Shown here piece after piece: positions 55,304 through 64,000 of a stretch of 64,000 bases of DNA (positions within the stretch are counted from its first letter, which is position 1; the number at the start of each line of letters is the position of its first letter). A program made the translations under genes and the position numbers. Under the pieces are notes generated by a model, which made no database searches, was not told the DNA's origin, and saw nothing but the letters and a program-made list of their open reading frames with translations. The DNA is from Micromonospora inaquosa (lineage in GTDB: Bacteria > Actinomycetota > Actinomycetes > Mycobacteriales > Micromonosporaceae). The DNA is taken from assembly GCF_003857055.1 (NCBI RefSeq), contig NZ_QGSZ01000203.1:1-64000 (forward strand). The letters are read 5' to 3'.

Positions 55304-56029
55304 TCAGCTGCTCTCCTCGGCCCACACCCGCCAGTCGTCGAGCACGCCGTGCAGGGACGGGGTGAGCCAACCCGGCGCGGAACGCCGGAACACACCGGGG
55401 TCCATCGCGCCCGCGCCGCCGGGCAGCGCGCCGAGCAGGTTCGGCACCAGGTCGGTGAGATTCGTCCAGTGCACCAGCTCCGGCCGGGCCGGCCAGGCAC
55501 CGATCACCACGCCGGCCGGCACCGCCCTACGGTCCAGCGCCTCCATGGTCAACGCGATGTGGTTGAGCGTGCCCAACCCGGCGCGGGCCACCACCACCGC
55601 GGGCGCGCCCAGCGACACCGCCAGGTCGGCCATCGTCCACGGCTCACCCGACGGCCGCAGCCCCATCGGAACCAGCAACCCACCCGCGCCCTCGATCAAC
55701 ACGAGGTCGTGCTTGTCGGCCTCCGCACGGACAGCGTCCACCGCCGTGTACAACTCCAGCGGCGGCAGGTCGGCCACCCGCGCGGCGGCCAACGGGGCCA
55801 GCGGATCCGGGTAGCTGGCCAAGGTCCGACCGGTCAGCGGCGCAGCCAGCCGGTTGACCACGTCCACGTCACCAGGTTCACCACCGGCCGTACCGGTCTG
55901 GCCCGGTTTCACCACCGCCACCCGCAGGCCGGAGGCCTGCGCGGCGGCCGCGATCGCCGCGGTCACCACCGTCTTGCCGATCTCGGTGTCCGTCCCGGTA
56001 ACCAACACCGGCCCCACCCACCCGGTCAT
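55304..56029 (-). CDS. bioD: Dethiobiotin synthetase
   Basis: 241 residues. ATP-dependent carboxylation and ring closure of diaminopelargonic acid to dethiobiotin. Seen: the P-loop GTDTEIGKTVVTAAI at about residues 12-26, VVKPGQTG, LIEGAGGLLVPMG and TLNHIALTMEAL, all standard. Length is normal. The ATG at 56029 is reached directly after the tandem repeat that fills the gap from bioF, so bioF and bioD are likely cotranscribed. No bioA (diaminopelargonate aminotransferase) is present in this window. Confidence 0.93.
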   Translation of the reverse strand: MTGWVGPVLVTGTDTEIGKTVVTAAIAAAAQASGLRVAVVKPGQTGTAGGEPGDVDVVNRLAAPLTGRTLASYPDPLAPLAAARVADLPPLELYTAVDAVRAEADKHDLVLIEGAGGLLVPMGLRPSGEPWTMADLAVSLGAPAVVVARAGLGTLNHIALTMEALDRRAVPAGVVIGAWPARPELVHWTNLTDLVPNLLGALPGGAGAMDPGVFRRSAPGWLTPSLHGVLDDWRVWAEESS

Positions 56030-56039
56030 GGGGCCACCC

Positions 56040-56150
56040 CTGTTCGCGACTGCGGGGCTCGCAAACCCGGCTCACTCCTCGCGCTCACGGCGACACCATC
56101 TGTTCGCGACTGCGGGGCTCGCAAACCCGGCTCACTCCTCGCGCTCACGG
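56040..56150. repeat. Two-copy 60-bp-period tandem repeat in the bioF-bioD gap
   Basis: A 51-base unit is present at 56040-56090 and again at 56100-56150, exactly 60 bp apart. It begins CTGTTCGCGACTGCGGGGCT and ends CTCGCGCTCACGG; the nine-base connector is CGACACCAT. The unit is GC-rich with an internal GGGGCTCGCAAACCC hairpin. Read on the minus strand it supplies the TGA of bioF and ends about ten bases before the bioD ATG. It looks like a dispersed intergenic (REP-like) element. Confidence 0.75.
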
Positions 56151-57287
56151 GGCAGAGTCCACGATGACGTCCAACGCCCGCTCGAACGCTGCCCGGGGCA
56201 CCCCCGCGCTGACCGTGAGCCGCAGGCGGGAGCGGCTGTCCGGGGTGGATGGCGGCCGGAAACAACCCACCGCGACGCCCCGGTCCCGGCAGTCCGCGGC
56301 CCAGGCGGTCGCCGCCTCCGGCCCGGGGGCGGTCACCGAGATCACCGCCGCGTCGGGGGCGGAAACGGTCAACCCGGCCGCCCGCAGTCGACCGACCGCC
56401 AGCGCCACCCGGTCGGACAGTTCGGCGCGCAGGTCGTCGCCGACCTGGGCGAGCCGCAACGCGGCGTGCACACCGGCGGCGACCGCCGGTGGCAGTGCCG
56501 TGTCGAAGATGAACGTGCGCCCGGTCTCCACCAGGTGCCGGACGAACTCGGCCGGTCCGGCCACCACGCCACCCGCGCCACCGAGCGCCTTGGACAGGGT
56601 CGCGGTGACCACCACGTCCGGCTCGCCGGCCAGCCCGGTGGCCGCCACCGCGCCCGCGCCGGCCGGGCCGGTCAGGCCGAGCGCGTGCGCGTCGTCGACC
56701 AGCAACAGCGCGCCGTGGCGGCGGGCCACGGCGTGCAGCCGAGCCAGTGGGGCAAGGTCACCGTCGACCGAGAAGACCGACTCGGTCACCACCACCGCCG
56801 GGCGACCGGGAGCGGCCGCGAGAGCGGCGGCGACCGCGTCGACGTCGGCGTGCGGGGTGACCACCGTCTCCGCGCCGGAGAGGCGGCAGCCGTCGATCAG
56901 CGACGCGTGGTTGTGCGCGTCGGAGACGAGCAGCGTCCGAGGTTGGACGAGCGCCCGCAGCGCGCCGAGATTGGCCAGGTAGCCGGAGGAGAAGACCAGG
57001 GCGCCGTCGGTGCCCAGCCATCGGGCCAGGTCCTCCTCCAGTGCCCGGTGCGCGTCGGTGGAGCCCCGCACCAGGCGCGACCCGGTCGCCCCCAGCCCGT
57101 ACGCCGAGAGGGCCGCCACAGCCGCGGCGGCGACCTCCGGGTGGGTGGCCAGGCCGAGGTAGTCGTTGCCGGCCAGATCGGTCATCCCGTCCTCGGCCGG
57201 ACGCGGATGCAGTCGCCGGGTGAGCCCGGCCTTCGCCCGCAGCTCGGCGCGGCGGTCGAGCGCCGCCAGCCAGTCCGCCACCGTCAC
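56145..57287 (-). CDS. bioF: 8-amino-7-oxononanoate synthase
   Basis: 380 residues. PLP enzyme joining pimeloyl-thioester and alanine in biotin synthesis. Seen: NDYLGLATHPEV, GSTDAHRALEEDLARWLG, VVVTESVFSVDGDLAPL, LLVDDAHALGLTGPAG and the PLP Lys in TATLSKALGGAGG. The C-terminus ends DVIVDSAP, and its stop codon lies inside the first minus-strand repeat unit, so the last codons may have been rewritten by the repeat. It starts 195 bases from bioB, divergently. Confidence 0.92.
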   Translation of the reverse strand: MTVADWLAALDRRAELRAKAGLTRRLHPRPAEDGMTDLAGNDYLGLATHPEVAAAAVAALSAYGLGATGSRLVRGSTDAHRALEEDLARWLGTDGALVFSSGYLANLGALRALVQPRTLLVSDAHNHASLIDGCRLSGAETVVTPHADVDAVAAALAAAPGRPAVVVTESVFSVDGDLAPLARLHAVARRHGALLLVDDAHALGLTGPAGAGAVAATGLAGEPDVVVTATLSKALGGAGGVVAGPAEFVRHLVETGRTFIFDTALPPAVAAGVHAALRLAQVGDDLRAELSDRVALAVGRLRAAGLTVSAPDAAVISVTAPGPEAATAWAADCRDRGVAVGCFRPPSTPDSRSRLRLTVSAGVPRAAFERALDVIVDSAP

Positions 57288-57482
57288 CCTCCCCGCTTGC
57301 GTGCCGGTCAGCCCGACACCCGCCGGGCGAAATTACCACCCGCCACCACCGGCCCGACGAATCCACTCGGTGCGGGGGCCGACGGGCCGCCAGGCCGTCG
57401 CGGCTGATGGGGCGGCCCGAGGCTGGTTTCGACGCGCCTGGCCGGCCTGGGACTTCAACGCAGGCCTAGTAGGGTACGAGCC

Positions 57483-58478
57483 ATGCCAGAGATCCTCGAC
57501 CAGGCCCGGACCCAGGTCCTGGGTGACGGTGTCGGCCTCGATCAGGCCGGCGTCCTCGCCGTGTTGAACCTGCCCGACGAGCACCTGCCCGCCGCCCTCC
57601 AGCTCGCTCACGACGTGCGGATGCGCTGGTGCGGCCCGGAGGTCGAGGTCGAGGGCATCGTCTCGCTCAAGACCGGCGGCTGCCCGGAAGACTGCCACTT
57701 CTGCTCGCAGTCGGGCCTGTTCACCTCGCCGGTGCGCTCGGTCTGGCTGGACATCCCGTCGCTGGTCGAGGCCGCGAAGCAGACCGCCGCGACCGGTGCG
57801 ACCGAGTTCTGCATCGTCGCCGCGGTACGCGGTCCGGACGCCCGGCTGATGAAGCAGATGCGCGAGGGTGTGGCCGCCATCAAGGCGGCGGTCGACATCC
57901 AGGTCGCCGCGTCGCTGGGCATGCTCACCAAGGAGCAGGTCGACGACCTGGTCGACATGGGTGTGCACCGTTACAACCACAATCTGGAGACCTGCCGGTC
58001 GTACTTCCCCAACGTGGTCACCACGCACTCGTGGGAGGAGCGCTGGGAGACGCTGCGGATGGTTCGCGACTCCGGCATGGAGGTGTGCTGCGGTGGCATC
58101 CTCGGCCTCGGCGAGACCGTCGAGCAGCGGGCCGAGTTCGCCGCGCAGCTCGCCGAGTTGAACCCGCACGAGGTGCCGCTCAACTTCCTCAACCCGCGCC
58201 CCGGCACCCCACTGGGTGACCGTCCGGTGGTGGAGGGCAAGGACGCGCTGCGGGCCATCGCCGCGTTCCGGCTGGCCATGCCGCGCACCATCCTGCGGTA
58301 CGCCGGCGGTCGCGAGATCACCCTCGGCGACCTCGGCACCCGCGATGGTCTGCTCGGCGGCATCAACGCGGTGATCGTCGGCAACTACCTGACCACGCTG
58401 GGTCGACCGGCCAACGCCGACCTGGAGCTGCTGAACGAGTTGAAGATGCCGGTCAAGGCTCTCTCCGCCACGCTGTGA
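57483..58478 (+). CDS. bioB: Biotin synthase (radical SAM)
   Basis: 331 residues. Converts dethiobiotin to biotin by inserting sulfur. Radical-SAM cluster CxxxCxxC in [15 protein letters not shown], then [40 protein letters not shown] and [11 protein letters not shown], with the usual order and length. TAGGGT (57470-57475) lies seven bases before the ATG with no ribosome site, so the gene is probably leaderless. The stop overlaps the GTG of the small BsaP-like gene, which suggests joint function. Confidence 0.94.
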   Translation: MPEILDQARTQVLGDGVGLDQAGVLAVLNLPDEHLPAALQLAHDVRMRWCGPEVEVEGIVSLKTGGCPEDCHFCSQSGLFTSPVRSVWLDIPSLVEAAKQTAATGATEFCIVAAVRGPDARLMKQMREGVAAIKAAVDIQVAASLGMLTKEQVDDLVDMGVHRYNHNLETCRSYFPNVVTTHSWEERWETLRMVRDSGMEVCCGGILGLGETVEQRAEFAAQLAELNPHEVPLNFLNPRPGTPLGDRPVVEGKDALRAIAAFRLAMPRTILRYAGGREITLGDLGTRDGLLGGINAVIVGNYLTTLGRPANADLELLNELKMPVKALSATL

Positions 58479-58675
58479 CGACCATGACGACGACCCCGCT
58501 GTGGTGTGACCGGTGTGGTGAGGCGGCGACGGCCGCCGCCCACCCGGCCTGCGCCTCGGCCCGCCAGTTGGAGCCGCCCCGGTTCTGCCCCGACTGCCGA
58601 CGCCGGATGAAGGTGCAGGTGTTGCCGGTGGGCTGGTCGGCGGTCTGCGTCGAGCACGGCGAGATCCGGGGCTGA
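58475..58675 (+). CDS. bsaP: Biotin synthase auxiliary protein, BsaP-like
   Basis: 66 residues (57 or so if the ATG at 58484 is used). Cys-rich: [37 protein letters not shown]. Small proteins of this type follow bioB in mycobacteria and other actinobacteria and are reported to be needed by their BioB, probably for handling its iron-sulfur cluster. The GTG overlaps the bioB stop by four bases, supporting coupled synthesis. The name rests on position and Cys pattern. Confidence 0.78.
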   Translation: MTTMTTTPLWCDRCGEAATAAAHPACASARQLEPPRFCPDCRRRMKVQVLPVGWSAVCVEHGEIRG

Positions 58676-58679
58676 GCCG

Positions 58680-59186
58680 GTGCTGCGAGGGCGGGCGGTG
58701 ACCCTACGACCGGCGACGGTCGCTGACGTGCCGGCCCTCGCGGCGATCCGGGCCAACCCGGAGGTACGCCGGTGGTGGCGGGGCGGCGACGACCTGACCG
58801 AATCCGTCCGCGCCGACCTCGCCGACGACGACCTGCACGTGTACGCGATCGAACACGACGGCCGGGTGATCGGTGCGATCCAGTGGTACGCCGAGTCGGA
58901 CCCGGACTACCGGCACGCCAGCCTGGACGTCTTCCTCGATCCAGCGGATCGCGGCGCCGGCCTCGGCGGTGACGCCATCCGCACCCTGGCCCGGCACCTG
59001 ATCGACGAGTACGGTCACCACCGCTTCACCATCGACCCGGCGGCGGCGAACAGCGCCGCGATCCGGGCGTACGCGAAGGTTGGTTTTCGGCCGGTGGGGG
59101 TGCTGCGCCGATACGAGCGCGGCGCGGACGGCCGCTGGCACGACGGCCTGTTGATGGACCTGCTCGCCGACGACCTCGTGGAGTGA
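58680..59186 (+). CDS. GNAT-family acetyltransferase (AAC(6')/RimJ-like)
   Basis: 168 residues. Begins RGRAVTLRPATVADVPALAAIRANPEVRRWW. The acetyl-CoA loop is FLDPADRGAGLGGDAIRTLARHL, followed by FTIDPAAANSAAIRAYAKVGFRPVGVLRRY. The layout fits the aminoglycoside 6'-acetyltransferase/RimJ group, but the substrate is unproven and resistance should not be assumed. Only four bases separate it from the BsaP-like gene, so it may be the last gene of the bioB operon. Confidence 0.82.
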   Translation: MLRGRAVTLRPATVADVPALAAIRANPEVRRWWRGGDDLTESVRADLADDDLHVYAIEHDGRVIGAIQWYAESDPDYRHASLDVFLDPADRGAGLGGDAIRTLARHLIDEYGHHRFTIDPAAANSAAIRAYAKVGFRPVGVLRRYERGADGRWHDGLLMDLLADDLVE

Positions 59187-59195
59187 GCGGAAGCC

Positions 59196-59723
59196 TCAAC
59201 CGTCCCAGCACAGGTGCCCGTCGGGAAGTTTCCGGGCGCCCTCGGCGGGTGAGTGGGGGCTGAGCCGCCCGTCAGGCAGAAGATGCGCCACCGTCGTCCC
59301 GCGACCGAGCGCCGCGACGTCGGCGATCAGCCGGCGGTGACAACGCCACCAGACGCTCTCGCTGCACATCACCGCGGTGATCCGTTGGGCCGCGTCAGCC
59401 AGCACCTCGGTCAGCGCCGCGTCGAACTCGGGCGTGCGGGTGTACGCGGCGTACGCCCGGAACGCGGGGACCCTCCACCAGCTGTCCGGTTCGGGCTCGC
59501 CGGCCGGGATGTGTCGGCGTCCGCCCAGGCGCGGCTCCCAGCGGTAGTCGATCCCGTACTCGGGCAGCCACCGCTCAAGCTCCTCCCGCCAGACGTCGGG
59601 GTTGGCGCGGCTGGCGGGATAGCGCCGCACGTCCACCACCAGTGCCACCCCGGCCCCGGCCAGCAACTCCCCCAGCCGCACCCGGTCGGCTGCGCCGTGC
59701 CCGACGGTCAGCAACTGAGCCAC
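59196..59723 (-). CDS. DUF488 family protein
   Basis: 175 residues. DUF488 signature: LLTVGHGAADRVRLGELLAGAGVALVVDVRRYPASRANP, LGGRRH, and the Cys/Trp motif MCSESVWWRCHRRLIADVAA. A widespread small family of unknown function, sometimes near nitrite or DNA-modification genes. Convergent with the GNAT gene, nine bases apart. The start codon is GTG with CAAGGTGG before it. Confidence 0.85.
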   Translation of the reverse strand: MAQLLTVGHGAADRVRLGELLAGAGVALVVDVRRYPASRANPDVWREELERWLPEYGIDYRWEPRLGGRRHIPAGEPEPDSWWRVPAFRAYAAYTRTPEFDAALTEVLADAAQRITAVMCSESVWWRCHRRLIADVAALGRGTTVAHLLPDGRLSPHSPAEGARKLPDGHLCWDG

Positions 59724-59842
59724 CAGGCCACCTTGCCCCGAATCACGGCAAGTTATCCCCGGTCGTGGGACGAGATCTTGCCGGGACGCCGGGACGCCAG
59801 GGTGGCGCGGCGGGCCGAACCGGGGTCGTGGCGACGGGAGCG

Positions 59843-59896
59843 GATCTTGGACAGTCGCCGTTCCGCGGCGAGCGAGAACGGCAACTGTCCAAGATC
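59843..59896. terminator. Long inverted repeat after the GH9 cellulase gene
   Basis: 21-bp arms with one mismatch (GATCTTGGACAGT.. at 59843 and ..ACTGTCCAAGATC ending 59896) around a 12-base loop, 12 bases past the cellulase stop on the minus strand. Good terminator position though no T-tract follows. The word ACGAGATCTTG recurs at about 59767, hinting at a degenerate repeat family. Confidence 0.55.
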
Positions 59897-59908
59897 TCGT
59901 GATCCGGG

Positions 59909-63040
<3,132 letters not shown>

Positions 63041-63046
63041 TCACAC

Positions 63047-63068
63047 CATCGATATGCATCAATCGATG
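63047..63068. promoter_or_regulatory. CATCGAT-N8-ATCGATG inverted repeat
   Basis: Perfect 7-bp arms with an ATGCAT core in the spacer, 22 bp in all, 178 bases before the dehydrogenase start. It looks like a TetR- or GntR-type operator. The rest of the gap contains no gene. Confidence 0.45.
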
Positions 63069-63246
63069 TCAGAGGTTTCCGCAGCTCACAGCATGCGTTC
63101 CTGGAAAGATCCTCGCGCCGTTCGGACGCGTCCACGGCCAGCCAGACAAACGTACTGTTGCTGACCCGCTACCGGGCGCGAGACAGTACCGCTCATCAGC
63201 GGTGCCGTCGACGCCGCCGCTCCCCGGTCAACCCTGAGGAGAAGCG

Positions 63247-64000
63247 ATGGCACTACGACTCGCCGACGGCACCGCCTGGACCGACATCCTGGCCCGCGCG
63301 GTCGCCGCCACCCCGGAGGCGTTCGGCCCCGAGGACGACGGGATCACCACCCTGCACAACCTGGTCGAGGGCGAATGGCGGGCGGTCGGCCAGCCCGCCC
63401 CGGTCCGCACCCCGGTGGACAACACCGTCCTCATCAACCTGCCCCGCCTCGACGCCGACACCGCCCGCGCCGCGGTCGCACACGCCGCCACCGCACACCG
63501 GGCCTGGGCGCAGACCCCGCTGGCCGACCGCAAAGCACGGGTCGCCGACGCCCTCGACTCACTCACCGCCCACCGCGACCTGCTCGCCCTGCTACTCGTC
63601 TGGGAGATCGGCAAGCCGTGGCGGCTGGCCTGCGCCGACGTGGACCGGGCACTCGACGGCGTCCGCTGGTACGCGGGCGAGATCGACCGGATGCTCGCCG
63701 ACGGCCGCGATCCGCTGCCCGGCCCGGTCAGCAACATCGCCTCGTGGAACTACCCGATGAGCGTCCTGGTGCACGCCGAGCTGGTGCAGCTCCTGGCCGG
63801 CAACGCGGTCATCGCCAAGACCCCGTCCCAGGGTGGCGCGGTGTGCCTGACCGTCGCGCACGCGCTGATGCGCCGGGCCGGGCTACCCGCCACCCTCGTC
63901 TCCGGCAGCGGCGCCGAGCTGTCCGAGGTGCTGGTGCGGGCACCCGAGATCGGCGCGGTGGCGTTCGTCGGCGGCCGGTCCAACGGTGGCAAGGTGGCCG
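63247..64000 (+). CDS. Aldehyde dehydrogenase family protein, C-terminus beyond window
   Basis: 251 codons seen from the ATG at 63247 (GAGGAGAAG before it); no stop, so it continues past the right edge. NAD(P)-dependent aldehyde dehydrogenase fold: LVEGEWRAVGQPAPVRTPVDN, AHRAWAQTPLADRKARVADAL, SNIASWNYPMSVLVHAELVQLLAGNAVIAKTPSQGG (cofactor-binding region), VAFVGGRSNGG. The catalytic Cys and Glu lie beyond the window, so activity cannot be judged. The sequence near SWNYPMSV is unlike the common WNFP of most family members, suggesting a specialised substrate. Confidence 0.82.
   Translation, partial: MALRLADGTAWTDILARAVAATPEAFGPEDDGITTLHNLVEGEWRAVGQPAPVRTPVDNTVLINLPRLDADTARAAVAHAATAHRAWAQTPLADRKARVADALDSLTAHRDLLALLLVWEIGKPWRLACADVDRALDGVRWYAGEIDRMLADGRDPLPGPVSNIASWNYPMSVLVHAELVQLLAGNAVIAKTPSQGGAVCLTVAHALMRRAGLPATLVSGSGAELSEVLVRAPEIGAVAFVGGRSNGGKVA

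Noticed and set aside
56040-56150. CRISPR array
   Set aside because: Only two long copies with a nine-base connector and no cas genes; it is a tandem repeat.
58680-59186. Aminoglycoside resistance gene
   Set aside because: The GNAT group is broad and the gene sits in a biotin operon; resistance cannot be inferred.

Overview
The window is high-GC actinomycete chromosome, most likely Micromonospora or a close relative of the Micromonosporaceae. The signs are strong GC bias at third codon positions, an F420-type flavin-dependent oxidoreductase, a DevS/DevR pair, several genes that look leaderless, cellulase and mannanase genes with actinobacterial operators, and a BsaP-type protein after bioB. 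The genus is an inference; there is no rRNA here.

Layout. 1-1163: a secreted GH5 mannanase running off the left edge, with a LacI-type palindrome upstream. 1304-8600: housekeeping and envelope genes (LLM oxidoreductase, hydrolase, nuclease/phosphatase family protein, double PAP2 protein, YihY, lipid kinase, Clp N-domain protein with an HTH partner). 8682-11710: a PadR-ABC-FtsX efflux operon. 11813-20735: a hypoxia/dormancy (DosR-type) cluster with two universal stress proteins, phosphoketolase, two Acg-like nitroreductases, the heme-GAF kinase DevS and regulator DevR, tied together by four copies of a 14-bp GGGAC-N4-GGCCC box. 22124-29691: a four-gene ABC system with two ATPases and two very large permeases. 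29701-37833: an 8.07-kb island between 64-bp direct repeats at the 3' end of a tRNA-Val gene. It carries a Gabija-type anti-phage pair (GajA OLD/TOPRIM nuclease and GajB UvrD-like helicase) of clearly lower GC, an unknown zinc-motif protein, a DUF6879/XRE-DUF5753 trio and two small genes, but no recombinase. 37831-40854: two tRNA clusters (Val-Gly and Val-Cys-Gly) around small regulatory genes. 41244-55196: TetR regulators, a secreted M36 metalloprotease, a P450, a lipoprotein deacetylase, an ABC exporter followed by its convergent two-component system, and a TetR/hydrolase pair. 55304-58675: biotin synthesis (bioD and bioF on minus; bioB and bsaP on plus). 58680-64000: an acetyltransferase, a DUF488 protein, a large modular GH9 cellulase with a CebR-like operator, and the start of an aldehyde dehydrogenase.

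How the parts work together. The DosR-type cluster looks like one regulon in which DevS/DevR sense oxygen or redox state and switch on stress proteins, nitroreductases and phosphoketolase. The two glycoside hydrolases are widely separated but each carries a sugar-responsive type of operator. The island adds phage defence at a tRNA insertion site. No complete secondary-metabolite cluster, CRISPR array or prophage was seen. All family names come from motifs read by eye; no database search was run.
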